This document shows, one piece after another, positions 1 through 7,825 of a DNA stretch of 40,736 nt. Source of the stretch: an uncultured Mediterranea sp. (lineage in GTDB: Bacteria > Bacteroidota > Bacteroidia > Bacteroidales > Bacteroidaceae). The DNA is taken from contig CAMACX010000026.1 of assembly GCA_945831575.1 (NCBI GenBank), forward strand, positions 1-40,736. The letters are read 5' to 3'. The translations under genes were made by a program, and so were the position numbers. Below the pieces are notes generated by a model, which worked only from the letters and a program-made list of their open reading frames with translations, was not told the DNA's origin and did not search any database. Positions within the stretch are counted from its first letter, which is position 1; each line of letters opens with the position of its first letter.

Positions 1-1108
1 GGAGGAACCAGAGCTTGCCTTCCTGTACGGTGAACTCCATATCCTGCATGTCGTGATAGTGGTTCTCAAGCTTATCCTGCAGGGCATCGAGCTGCTTGTA
101 GATCTCGGGCATGGCCTCCTCCATTGAAGGATACTTGGCGGCACGCTCCTCTTCGCTGATACCCTGGAGGGCAGCCCAGCGGCGTGAACCCTCGATGGTG
201 ATCTGCTGCGGAGTGCGGATACCGGCTACCACGTCCTCACCCTGTGCGTTGACAAGGTACTCACCGTTGAAGAGGTTCTCACCCGTAGCGGCATCACGGC
301 TGAAGCATACGCCCGTAGCCGAAGTCTCGCCCATGTTACCGAATACCATGGCCATCACCGATACGGCAGTACCCCATTCGTCGGGTATGCCTTCCATCTT
401 ACGGTAGAGGATGGCACGCTCGTTCATCCAGCTGCGGAATACGGCGCAGATAGCGCCCCACAGCTGTTCCATCGGGTCGTTGGGGAAGTCGCTGCCGGTC
501 TGCTCCTTGATGGCCTTCTTGAAGCGGGCCACGAGGTCCTTCAGCTCCTCTACAGAGAGGTCCTTGTCAAGCTTCACGCCACGGATGGCCTTCACCTCCT
601 CGATGATAGCCTCAAACGGGTCGATATCTTCCTTATTGACGGGCTTCATGCCCAATACTACGTCACCGTACATCTGTACGAAGCGGCGGTAGGAGTCATA
701 TACGAAGTGGGGGTTGCCCGTCTTCTTGACCATGCCTTCAGCCACCTCGTCGTTCAGACCCAGGTTGAGGATGGTATCCATCATACCCGGCATCGAAGCA
801 CGGGCACCTGAGCGAACGGACACAAGCAGAGGATTCTCCACGCTGCCAAACTTGCAGTTCATCAGGCTCTCTACGTGAGCCACAGCCTTGTTGACCTCCT
901 CCTGGAGCACTTCTACAATCTTCTCCTGACCTACTTCGTAGTACTCATTGCACACATCGGTCGTGATGGTGAAACCGGGAGGTACCGGCACACCGATGAG
1001 GTTCATTTCGGCAAGGTTGGCACCTTTACCACCAAGCTGCTCACGCATCTTTGCGTTACCTTCAGCCTGACCATTACCGAAGGTATAAACTCTTTTTTTG
1101 TCCATCAT
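1..1108 (-). CDS. ppdK: Pyruvate phosphate dikinase, N-terminal part (runs off left edge)
   Basis: Interconverts pyruvate, ATP and phosphate with phosphoenolpyruvate, AMP and pyrophosphate in the cytoplasm. About 369 codons are visible, all from the N-terminal nucleotide-binding (ATP-grasp) domain. The protein opens MMDKKRVYTFGNG, followed by the GGKGANLAEM loop near residues 26-35 and the PVPPGFTITT segment, then an SVRSGARASMPGMMDT stretch near residue 96, all typical of PPDK rather than PEP synthase. The swivelling phosphohistidine domain and the PEP/pyruvate barrel lie outside the window to the left. Two adjacent ATG codons (1108 and 1105) could start it; neither has a clear ribosome binding site. 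It is divergent from the methyltransferase gene at 1342. The reading frame stays open to base 2. The family call is firm. Confidence 0.95.
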   Translation of the reverse strand, partial: MMDKKRVYTFGNGQAEGNAKMREQLGGKGANLAEMNLIGVPVPPGFTITTDVCNEYYEVGQEKIVEVLQEEVNKAVAHVESLMNCKFGSVENPLLVSVRSGARASMPGMMDTILNLGLNDEVAEGMVKKTGNPHFVYDSYRRFVQMYGDVVLGMKPVNKEDIDPFEAIIEEVKAIRGVKLDKDLSVEELKDLVARFKKAIKEQTGSDFPNDPMEQLWGAICAVFRSWMNERAILYRKMEGIPDEWGTAVSVMAMVFGNMGETSATGVCFSRDAATGENLFNGEYLVNAQGEDVVAGIRTPQQITIEGSRRWAALQGISEEERAAKYPSMEEAMPEIYKQLDALQDKLENHYHDMQDMEFTVQEGKLWFL

Positions 1109-1182
1109 GTAATTTATTTAAGTTCAAAAAATGGTTTTTGATTCTCACTATTCTATTTCTATGTTTCTCACGTTTGAGTGTG

Positions 1183-1190
1183 CAAAGCTA
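1183..1190 (-). promoter_or_regulatory. Putative -7 element for ppdK (TAGCTTTG)
   Basis: Read on the minus strand this is TAGCTTTG, an exact match to the Bacteroidetes -7 consensus TAnnTTTG, 75 bases upstream of the ppdK start. No convincing TTTG -33 box is visible at the usual distance. Inferred from consensus only. Confidence 0.5.
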
Positions 1191-1306
1191 TTAAAAATCC
1201 CGAAACAATAAAAACTTTTCTGCTAAAAAATAGAAAGAAAATGCTAATTCAACTTTACAATACACCATATTCAGGGAAAAGCAGGGATTTATTCAAAAAA
1301 AAGCAT

Positions 1307-1314
1307 TACATTTG
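1307..1314 (+). promoter_or_regulatory. Putative -7 element for rlmD-like gene (TACATTTG)
   Basis: TACATTTG matches TAnnTTTG and lies 27 bases before the GTG start at 1342, so the 5' leader would be about 20 bases. The -33 box is not recognisable. It faces away from the ppdK promoter across a roughly 230-base non-coding region. Confidence 0.5.
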
Positions 1315-1341
1315 CGGCAAATTTATTAGATTGGTGAAAAA

Positions 1342-2763
1342 GTGGCAAGAAAAAGAAAAGAGCTTCCCCTGCTGGAGAAGGTGACAATAACGGATGTGGC
1401 CGCCGAAGGAAAGGCCATCGCAAGAGTGGATGATATGGTGGTGTTCGTACCCTATGTGGCACCGGGCGACGTGGTGGACCTGCAAGTGAAACGCAAGAAG
1501 CACCATTATGCCGAGGCCGAGGCCGTGAAGTTTCACACGTACTCCCCCCTCAGGGCGGTGCCCTTCTGCCAGCACTACGGCGTGTGCGGAGGATGCAAAT
1601 GGCAAATCCTGCCCTACGAGGAGCAAATCAAGTACAAGCAGAAGCAGGTGACCGACAACCTGACGCGCATCGGAAAAATCGAGCTGCCGGACATCTCACC
1701 CATACTGGGCTCGAAGAAGACGCAATGCTACCGCAACAAGCTGGAATACACCTTCTCCAACAAGCGCTGGCTCACAGCAGAGGAGGTGAAGCAGGAGGTG
1801 ACCTACGAGCAGATGAATGCGGTGGGCTTCCACATCCCCACGGCATTCGACAAGGTGCTGGCCATCGAGAAGTGCTGGCTACAGGATGACATCTCCAACC
1901 GCATCCGCAACGCCATACGCGACTATGCCTACGCACACGACTACTCATTCCAGAACCTGCGCACGCACGAAGGGATGCTCCGTAACCTGATCGTACGCAC
2001 CTCGACCACGGGCGAACTCATGGTCATCCTCGTCTGCAAGATTGAGACCGAGGAGCAGATGGAGCGCTACCGCGAACTGCTGCAGTACGTGGCGGAGACC
2101 TTCCCCGAGATCACTTCGCTGCTATACATTATTAATAATAAAGTGAACGATACCATCACCGACCTGGAGGTACACACCTTCCGAGGCAACGACCACATCT
2201 ACGAGGAGATGGAGGGGCTGCGCTTCAAGGTGGGACCCAAGTCTTTCTATCAGACGAACAGCGAACAGGCCTATGAGCTCTACAAGGTGGCACGCCACTT
2301 TGCAGGACTGACTGGCAACGAGCTGGTCTATGACCTCTACACAGGCACAGGGACCATCGCCAACTTCGTAGCACGGCAGGCACGGCAGGTAGTGGGCATA
2401 GAGTACGTGCCCGAAGCCATCGAGGATGCCAAGGTCAACTCTGCCATCAACGGCATCACCAACACCCTCTTCTACGCCGGCGACATGAAGGACCTGCTGA
2501 CCGATGAGTTCATCCAGGAGCACGGACGCCCCGACGTCATCATCACCGACCCCCCACGGGCCGGCATGCACCAGGACGTGGTGGATGTCATCCTGCGGGC
2601 CGAGCCGCAGCGCATCGTCTATGTGAGCTGCAATCCGGCCACCCAGGCCCGCGACCTGCAGCTGCTCGACCCGAAGTACCGCGTGACGGCCGTCCAGCCG
2701 GTTGACATGTTCCCCCACACGCACCACGTAGAGAACGTAGTCCGCCTGGAGAGGAGGTCCTAA
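1342..2763 (+). CDS. rlmD: 23S rRNA (uracil-5-)-methyltransferase, RlmD/RumA type
   Basis: Predicted SAM-dependent enzyme that methylates C5 of a uridine in 23S rRNA (U1939 in the E. coli enzyme). The 473-residue protein has an N-terminal TRAM-like RNA-binding domain (about 8-65), then the iron-sulfur ligands C76, C82, C85 and C178. The C-terminal Rossmann domain carries the SAM loop DLYTGTGTIA, the DPPRAGMH motif, catalytic cysteine C430 in YVSCNPATQARD, and general base E464 in HHVEN. The spacing of these last two is close to that of RumA. The start is GTG at 1342; no in-frame ATG fits better. Bacteroidales may carry more than one paralogue, so the exact target base (RlmD, RlmC or TrmA-like) is inferred, whereas the family is clear. 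Confidence 0.88.
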   Translation: MARKRKELPLLEKVTITDVAAEGKAIARVDDMVVFVPYVAPGDVVDLQVKRKKHHYAEAEAVKFHTYSPLRAVPFCQHYGVCGGCKWQILPYEEQIKYKQKQVTDNLTRIGKIELPDISPILGSKKTQCYRNKLEYTFSNKRWLTAEEVKQEVTYEQMNAVGFHIPTAFDKVLAIEKCWLQDDISNRIRNAIRDYAYAHDYSFQNLRTHEGMLRNLIVRTSTTGELMVILVCKIETEEQMERYRELLQYVAETFPEITSLLYIINNKVNDTITDLEVHTFRGNDHIYEEMEGLRFKVGPKSFYQTNSEQAYELYKVARHFAGLTGNELVYDLYTGTGTIANFVARQARQVVGIEYVPEAIEDAKVNSAINGITNTLFYAGDMKDLLTDEFIQEHGRPDVIITDPPRAGMHQDVVDVILRAEPQRIVYVSCNPATQARDLQLLDPKYRVTAVQPVDMFPHTHHVENVVRLERRS

Positions 2764-2832
2764 TCACGAATCAATAAACAGTAATTCAAGCCTCGTACGT
2801 CTCCGACACACTGTCAGTCAATGAGTTAACTA

Positions 2833-2907
2833 TTCAACTCGTCAACCGTCAAGTCGTCAACTGTCAACTCGTCAACTGTCAACCCATCAACTGTCAACTC
2901 GTCAACT
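2833..2907. repeat. Short tandem repeat of CAACTSGTCAACT-like units
   Basis: A stretch of about 75 bases made of imperfect copies of GTCAACTCGTCAACT and GTCAACTGTCAACTC, with single-base variants (ccgtcaagtc, cccatcaac). It fills most of the 189-base gap between the methyltransferase and pseudouridine synthase genes. The units are too short and too degenerate for a CRISPR array. Likely a simple-sequence expansion of the type often seen between Bacteroides genes. Confidence 0.8.
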
Positions 2908-2952
2908 AAGAGCAAGTACTACTTGCGAAACTAAAAATAACCATTTACAAGA

Positions 2953-3852
2953 ATGAAAGTCAAGACCAATGCCCGCGCAAGGGCCCAATATACCAACTAC
3001 AACGTCAAGGAGCCCATGGAGCTGATGGAGTTTCTTGCCTCGGTCATGCCACAAGCCAGCCGCACCAAGCTCAAGTCGCTGCTCAGCAAGCAGATTGTGC
3101 TGGTAGATAACGTGATAACCACGCAGTACAACTTCCCCCTCAAGCCGGGCATGAAGGTACAGATCAGCCGCGAGAAGGGGAAGCACGAGTTCAACCACAA
3201 GCTGCTGAAGATCGTCTATGAGGATGCCTACCTCATCGTGGTGGAGAAAGCCGAAGGACTGCTGTCGGTCAGCACGGAACGGCAGAAGGAGCGCACCGCC
3301 ATCTCCATCCTCAACGACTACGTGAAGCGGGGCGGACAGCGGAGACGCGTCTATGTGGTACACCGGCTGGACCGCGACACCTCGGGCTTGATGATGTTTG
3401 CCAAAGACGAGAAGACACAGAACACGCTGCGCGACCATTGGCACGACATCGTATTCGACCGCCGCTACGTGGCCGTGGTGAGTGGGGAGATGGAGCAGGA
3501 CGAGGGTACCGTACACTCCTGGCTTACCGACCGCAAGCTCTACGTCTCATCGAGCCCAGTGGATGACGGAGGCAAGGAGGCCGTGACCCACTACCGCACC
3601 ATCAAGCGGGGCAACGGCTATTCACTCGTGGAGCTGATGCTTGAGACGGGACGCAAGAACCAGATTCGCGTACACATGCAGGACCTGGGACACCCCGTAG
3701 TAGGCGACGGACGCTATGGACTGGAGGAGGTGAATCCGCTGAACCGTCTGGCGCTCCACGCCTTCAAGCTCTGCTTCGACCACCCCGTGACCGGCGAAGA
3801 GCTCCGCTTCGAGACCCCCTACCCTCCGGAGTTCAAGCATCTGGTCTATTAG
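2953..3852 (+). CDS. RluA-family RNA pseudouridine synthase
   Basis: Predicted to isomerise uridine to pseudouridine in rRNA or tRNA. The 299-residue protein has an S4-like RNA-binding region (about 18-75) followed by the RluA-type catalytic domain. The family signature HRLDRDTSGLMMF places the catalytic aspartate at D140. The downstream GRKNQIRVHMQDLGHPVVGD block (about 233-252) is also characteristic of the RluA/RluC/RluD group. The start at 2953 precedes MKVKTNARARAQ, a basic N-terminus; there is no clear Shine-Dalgarno sequence. It follows the rRNA methyltransferase on the same strand and may be co-transcribed with it, although the repeat-filled gap leaves this uncertain. The target RNA cannot be told from sequence. 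Confidence 0.9.
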   Translation: MKVKTNARARAQYTNYNVKEPMELMEFLASVMPQASRTKLKSLLSKQIVLVDNVITTQYNFPLKPGMKVQISREKGKHEFNHKLLKIVYEDAYLIVVEKAEGLLSVSTERQKERTAISILNDYVKRGGQRRRVYVVHRLDRDTSGLMMFAKDEKTQNTLRDHWHDIVFDRRYVAVVSGEMEQDEGTVHSWLTDRKLYVSSSPVDDGGKEAVTHYRTIKRGNGYSLVELMLETGRKNQIRVHMQDLGHPVVGDGRYGLEEVNPLNRLALHAFKLCFDHPVTGEELRFETPYPPEFKHLVY

Positions 3853-3882
3853 AAGGTATATTCAGGAGGTACATTCAGGAGC

Positions 3883-4926
3883 TCACTTCGTCAGCTTCTT
3901 GATCTGCTCACGTCCCTTGTCAAACAGGCGGCGATTGGTCTGTGCAATATCCTCCACAATGGCATCGTTGATTTGCTTCAGACCACTGATGTAGTCCTGC
4001 GCCCGCTGGAAGACATTGGGCATCAATGCACTTTTCTTCACCTCTGACGGGACGATCACGCGCAACTCCTTGGGCAGAATCTTCACCTCCACCACCTCAC
4101 CGGCCGTCATCGGGTCACCATCATAATGTACCACACCCGGGGTCTTGCGCAAGATACGCAGCGAACGGCAGCGGAAACTCTTCACATGGCTGTTCTGGTC
4201 AATACTGCGATTGAAGAGCTGAAATGCCAGCGAAGGAGCCTCAATCATGTTGAAGGGCTCCAGGATCGTCACATCCAGCAGGCCGTCGCTCAGCGAAGCA
4301 TGAGGGGCGATATAGGCATTGTTGCCATACTGGGAAGCATTCCCGCAAGCTATGACAAAAGCCTGGTAATGAGAAGAGATGCCATCCATCTCCAGCTCAT
4401 AGGTCTCGGGCTTGTAGCGAAGGCTCTCCTGAAGCATCTTCTCCAGGTAGGTGAGCGGACCACGCTTGCCTGCCTGAGAAAACTTGAGACTGACAAAGGC
4501 ATCAAACCCTACGCCACAGGTACAGAAGAAGGGCACCTCGTTGATCTTGCCATAGTCAATCAATGAGGTCTTTGCCCCGTTGATGACCTGCAGGGCACCC
4601 TTCACCTCCATCGGTATCTGCAGGTGGCGGGCCAACCCGTTGCCCGACCCACAAGGGATGATACCCAGAGCCGTCTCTGTATGGACCAGCGAACGCGCAA
4701 TCTCATTGATGGTACCGTCACCCCCCACAGCCACCACGGCAAAGTAACCCCGCTTGGCCCGTTCGGCAGCAATCTGCGTGGCATGCCCGGCATACTCCGT
4801 ATAGACAATCTCCGGATTGTAACGCTCCTTGTCAAGCAGCTCATCCACCAGCTTGACGATGGCTGTCTTACTCTGCGTACCCGAGATGGGATTGATGACA
4901 AATGCTATGCTGTTCCTTTCTTCCAT
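3883..4926 (-). CDS. Diacylglycerol/sphingoid-base kinase family lipid kinase
   Basis: A 347-residue protein of the DAGK catalytic family, which includes bacterial DgkB and YegS and eukaryotic sphingosine kinases. It would phosphorylate a lipid hydroxyl at the inner face of the cytoplasmic membrane. Visible motifs are the N-terminal FVINPISGT, the nucleotide-binding VGGDGTINEI (GGDGT at residues 68-72) and PCGSGNGLARHL, and a late VVHYDGDP segment. A longer frame reaches 5037, but those 37 residues look untypical and overlap the predicted promoter at 4976-4983, so MEERNSIAFV at 4926 is preferred. It is divergent from serine palmitoyltransferase, which suggests a sphingoid-base or ceramide-related substrate; that is inference. 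It converges with the pseudouridine synthase 30 bases away with no obvious terminator between. Confidence 0.85.
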   Translation of the reverse strand: MEERNSIAFVINPISGTQSKTAIVKLVDELLDKERYNPEIVYTEYAGHATQIAAERAKRGYFAVVAVGGDGTINEIARSLVHTETALGIIPCGSGNGLARHLQIPMEVKGALQVINGAKTSLIDYGKINEVPFFCTCGVGFDAFVSLKFSQAGKRGPLTYLEKMLQESLRYKPETYELEMDGISSHYQAFVIACGNASQYGNNAYIAPHASLSDGLLDVTILEPFNMIEAPSLAFQLFNRSIDQNSHVKSFRCRSLRILRKTPGVVHYDGDPMTAGEVVEVKILPKELRVIVPSEVKKSALMPNVFQRAQDYISGLKQINDAIVEDIAQTNRRLFDKGREQIKKLTK

Positions 4927-4975
4927 GTTGCGTAAAGTTGTTCGTTTAGCCTGTTTCAACGTTGTTTTCGAATTG

Positions 4976-4983
4976 CAAAAGTA
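4976..4983 (-). promoter_or_regulatory. Putative -7 element for the lipid kinase (TACTTTTG)
   Basis: Read on the minus strand this is TACTTTTG, a match to TAnnTTTG, 49 bases before the preferred start at 4926. It lies inside the longer alternative reading frame, which argues for the shorter protein. No -33 box is evident. Confidence 0.45.
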
Positions 4984-5077
4984 ATACAATTCAGCGAAAA
5001 AACGGCCCGATTGTTGTTTTTTTATGTTCATAAGCAACTTTTTCGACTAAAATCAAGGGAGAAAAAACATTTTTCAC

Positions 5078-5085
5078 TATCTTTG
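5078..5085 (+). promoter_or_regulatory. Putative -7 element for spt (TATCTTTG)
   Basis: TATCTTTG is an exact match to TAnnTTTG, 76 bases before the spt start codon. Transcription would begin near 5090-5092, exactly where the first of two stem-loops starts. The -33 region (about 5055-5060) has no TTTG. Confidence 0.55.
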
Positions 5086-5091
5086 CACGCT

Positions 5092-5123
5092 GTATCAACC
5101 GTGATACCCTCACCAATGTGAGG
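5092..5123 (+). promoter_or_regulatory. Two contiguous stem-loops in the spt 5' leader
   Basis: GTATCA-ACCG-TGATAC (5092-5107) is followed directly by CCTCAC-CAAT-GTGAGG (5108-5123). Each is a perfect 6-bp stem with a 4-base loop and there is no base between them. They occupy the predicted first 32 bases of the spt transcript, followed by an unstructured A/T-rich stretch to the ATG at 5162. No U-tract follows, so they do not look like a terminator. A role in mRNA stability or regulation is inferred. Confidence 0.6.
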
Positions 5124-5161
5124 TTGATGTACGAGAAGTAATATAATATATAAGATAGTAA

Positions 5162-6349
5162 ATGAATTTACTCAGAGAAAAATTTGCGAAATACGACCTT
5201 CCGCAGCAGTTTATGGCGAAGGGCGTCTATCCCTATTTCCGCACCATCGACTCACATCAGGACACCGAAGTGCTGATGGACGGCAAAAAGGTGCTGATGT
5301 TCGGCTCGAACGCCTACATGGGTCTTACTTACGACAAAAGAATCATCGACGCAGCTATCGCAGCCACGGAAAAATATGGTACCGGATGCGCCGGTTCAAG
5401 GTTGCTCAATGGTACGCTCGACATCCACGTGGAACTCGAAAAAGAACTGGCCGAATTTGTTGGAAAGGATGATGCACTCTGCTTCTCCACAGGGTTTACA
5501 GTCAACGAAGGAGTGATTCCGCAGCTGGTGGGCCGTGGAGACTACATCATCTGCGACGACCGCGACCATGCCTCCATCGTGGACGGACGCCGGCTGGCCT
5601 TCGCCACACAGCTGAAATACAAGCACAACGACATGGATGCCCTGGAGAAGGAACTCCAGAAGTGTGAACCCGATGCGGTCAAACTGATCGTGGTGGATGG
5701 CGTATTCTCCATGGAGGGAGACCTGGCTAACCTGCCCGAGATTGTCAGACTCAAGAAGAAATACAACGCAAGCATCTATGTCGATGAAGCCCACGGACTC
5801 GGCGTATTCGGCAAAGAGGGACGAGGCGTATGCGACCACTTCGGCGTGACCGATGAGGTGGATCTCATCATGGGTACCTTCAGCAAGTCCCTCGCATCCA
5901 TCGGAGGCTTCGTCGCCGGCGACAAAGAGGTCATCAACTGGCTGCGTCACAACGCACGCTCGTATATCTTCCAGGCCAGCAACACGCCGGCTGCTACGGC
6001 TGCCGCCCGCGAGGCTCTTCACATCATCAAGAACTCCCCCGAACGCATCCAGCAGCTGTGGGACATCACCAACTACGCCCTCAAGAAGTTCCGCGATGCC
6101 GGCTTCGAGATTGGCGAGACAGAGTCACCCATCATTCCGCTCTACGTACGCGACACGGAGAAGACCTTCGTAGTGACCAAGCTGGCATTCGATGAGGGTA
6201 TCTTCATCAACCCGGTGATACCACCGGCATGTGCTCCGCAAGACACGCTCGTGCGCGTGGCGCTGATGGCTACCCATACACGCGAACAGGTGGACTTTGC
6301 CGTGGAGAAGCTGACCAAATGCTTCCGCCAGTTGGGCATCATCGAGTAA
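5162..6349 (+). CDS. spt: Serine palmitoyltransferase (sphingolipid first step)
   Basis: A PLP-dependent alpha-oxoamine synthase predicted to condense L-serine with an acyl-CoA to 3-ketosphinganine, the first step of Bacteroides sphingolipid synthesis. At 395 residues it has the normal family length and is soluble. Key features are H136 in DDRDHASIVDG (ring-stacking His), the cofactor residues D208 and H211 in YVDEAHGLGVFG, and the Schiff-base lysine K242 in GTFSKSLASIGGF. The close relative 2-amino-3-ketobutyrate CoA ligase (kbl) shares all of these, but the N-terminus (KYDLPQQFMAKGVYPYFR) and the FGSNAYMGLT segment agree with Bacteroides SPT as I know it. The neighbouring lipid kinase supports a lipid role. 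The leader carries two hairpins and a strong terminator follows, so the gene is probably monocistronic. Confidence 0.88.
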   Translation: MNLLREKFAKYDLPQQFMAKGVYPYFRTIDSHQDTEVLMDGKKVLMFGSNAYMGLTYDKRIIDAAIAATEKYGTGCAGSRLLNGTLDIHVELEKELAEFVGKDDALCFSTGFTVNEGVIPQLVGRGDYIICDDRDHASIVDGRRLAFATQLKYKHNDMDALEKELQKCEPDAVKLIVVDGVFSMEGDLANLPEIVRLKKKYNASIYVDEAHGLGVFGKEGRGVCDHFGVTDEVDLIMGTFSKSLASIGGFVAGDKEVINWLRHNARSYIFQASNTPAATAAAREALHIIKNSPERIQQLWDITNYALKKFRDAGFEIGETESPIIPLYVRDTEKTFVVTKLAFDEGIFINPVIPPACAPQDTLVRVALMATHTREQVDFAVEKLTKCFRQLGIIE

Positions 6350-6397
6350 CGGATACGCATCATCACGACTATATAACAATTCAATATGTCTGTCATC

Positions 6398-6434
6398 AAG
6401 CAGGCCTACCTTCATCGGCAGGCCTGCTTTTTTA
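6398..6434 (+). terminator. Rho-independent terminator after spt
   Basis: AAGCAGGCCTACC and GGCAGGCCTGCTT pair across a short TTCATC loop with one mismatch, followed by a run of T. It ends the spt transcript 50 bases after its stop codon. Confidence 0.9.
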
Positions 6435-6442
6435 TGCAAGGA

Positions 6443-6474
6443 TTTGGTGATGCGGTTTTTTTTTGCGAACTTTG
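6443..6474 (+). promoter_or_regulatory. Putative promoter for the lnb-secA block
   Basis: TTTG at 6443-6446 and GAACTTTG at 6467-6474 are separated by 20 bases, the spacing of Bacteroidetes -33/-7 promoters. The -7 element differs from TAnnTTTG only in its first base. It lies just after the spt terminator and 20 bases before the Lnb-like start, so the leader would be very short. Confidence 0.6.
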
Positions 6475-6494
6475 CAGCCAGATTAACTGAATGA

Positions 6495-7814
6495 ATGATG
6501 CATTTCCTCAAACTCCATATCAAGGCTCAACTGCTGCTCCTGCTGGCTCTCTTCCTGATGCCGACACACGCAGCAACGCCCCAAGATCACCTGAGGGCAA
6601 ATCAGCACATGGAGACCGACAGCATGACCTTCTCGCTGATTACCTGTGGACAAGGCGATGAGATCTATTCCCTATTCGGACATACAGCCATTCGCTACCA
6701 GAATCCTGCACGACAGATCGACGTGGCATTCAACTATGGCGTATTCGACTTCGACACACCCCACTTCGTCCTGCGGTTTGCCCTGGGAGAGACCGACTAT
6801 CTGCTTGGAGTCAACGACTTCAGGCGCCTATGTGCCGGCTATGCCATGATGGGCAGAAGCGTGAACGAGCAAGTGCTCAACCTCACTACGGACGAGAAGC
6901 TTCGGTTACTCGGACTCCTGGAAGAGAACTACCGACCTGAGAACCGCACGTACCGCTACAACTTCTTCTACGACAACTGCGCCACCCGCCCCCGCAACCT
7001 CATCGAAAGGGCCATATCCAGTGGCACGCTCCACTATGCCGAGCCAATGGACGAACCGCTTGAGGACACCACCTTCCGCACCCTGCTCCATCGCTACAGC
7101 ACACATGCCTTATGGTCACGCTTCGGCATGGACCTCTGTATGGGGAGCAAGGCTGACCGCCCCATCACCCGACGTGAGATGGAGTTCGTACCCTTCTGCC
7201 TGCGCGATGACTTGCAGCAAGCCGTTATCATCGCCCCCGATGGAAGCAGCCGACCACTGGTAAGCAAAGTGCAACGGTGGAACGACCTGCCTGAAATGCA
7301 CGCCAAAGAGAATCAAGAGGGGCATGCGCTAAAGAATGAGAGCACTCAGCTACTAGACCTCGTCACACCATCGGCTGCCGCAATAGCCTTGCTTTTAGTG
7401 GTCGTGACGATGACCCTGGCAGGTACCATCCGACGGAGACACACGCTGTGGGTACTCGACCTCATCCTTCTCACTGTGGCAGGTATCTCCGGCTGCATAC
7501 TGGCCTTCCTCACCCTCTTCTCGCAACACCCCTGCGTCGATCACAACTGGATGCTTCTCGCACTCCATCCGCTTCATCTCCTCTGTCTGCCATGCACCCT
7601 CAGAAGAGTACGCAAAGGCCTTCTGAGTTGCTACCAGATAGCCAATCTATGCAGTTTAACATTATTTATCATTGTTTACTGCTTAAAAATTCAGATAATT
7701 CCGCTAACTGCCGTATATTTGGCACTTTGTTTGTTGATTCGAGCAATAGCCAACCTCTGGCTAAGCCGGCAACACAGGCTACACCCCAGCCTGGAGCAAC
7801 AGAATGATAGATAA
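6495..7814 (+). CDS. lnb: Lnb-type lipoprotein N-acyltransferase candidate (DUF4105 + membrane domain)
   Basis: A 439-residue protein with an N-terminal signal/anchor segment (about 8-26), a periplasmic domain of the former DUF4105 (Lnb N-terminal) family, and about five membrane segments in the C-terminal part (roughly 290-425). The periplasmic domain has the papain-like His in SLFGHTAIRY (H63) and Cys in YNFFYDNCATRPRN (C162), the expected catalytic pair. Lnb proteins N-acylate the amino-terminal cysteine of triacylated lipoproteins in Bacteroides, replacing Lnt. The assignment rests on domain order and motifs; paralogues with other roles are possible. Two adjacent ATGs (6495, 6498) can start it. 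The gene ends 11 bases before the next and appears to head an operon leading to secA. Confidence 0.75.
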   Translation: MMHFLKLHIKAQLLLLLALFLMPTHAATPQDHLRANQHMETDSMTFSLITCGQGDEIYSLFGHTAIRYQNPARQIDVAFNYGVFDFDTPHFVLRFALGETDYLLGVNDFRRLCAGYAMMGRSVNEQVLNLTTDEKLRLLGLLEENYRPENRTYRYNFFYDNCATRPRNLIERAISSGTLHYAEPMDEPLEDTTFRTLLHRYSTHALWSRFGMDLCMGSKADRPITRREMEFVPFCLRDDLQQAVIIAPDGSSRPLVSKVQRWNDLPEMHAKENQEGHALKNESTQLLDLVTPSAAAIALLLVVVTMTLAGTIRRRHTLWVLDLILLTVAGISGCILAFLTLFSQHPCVDHNWMLLALHPLHLLCLPCTLRRVRKGLLSCYQIANLCSLTLFIIVYCLKIQIIPLTAVYLALCLLIRAIANLWLSRQHRLHPSLEQQNDR

Positions 7815-7825
7815 GAAAGAGAGAA

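Noticed and set aside
2122..2727. Long antisense frame opposite the rlmD-like gene, and similar antisense frames opposite serA, secA and the alpha-galactosidase
   Set aside because: They mirror strong coding genes of GC-rich third-position usage, have no recognisable domains, and are shadows.
2833..2907. Possible CRISPR array
   Set aside because: The units are 15-20 bases, degenerate and without distinct spacers, and no cas gene is present.
4927..5037. N-terminal extension of the lipid kinase
   Set aside because: The 37 extra residues are atypical, and a consensus -7 element lies inside them.
5162..6349. Annotation as 2-amino-3-ketobutyrate CoA ligase (kbl)
   Set aside because: The same fold, but N-terminal sequence and the lipid kinase neighbour favour serine palmitoyltransferase; no threonine dehydrogenase gene is adjacent.
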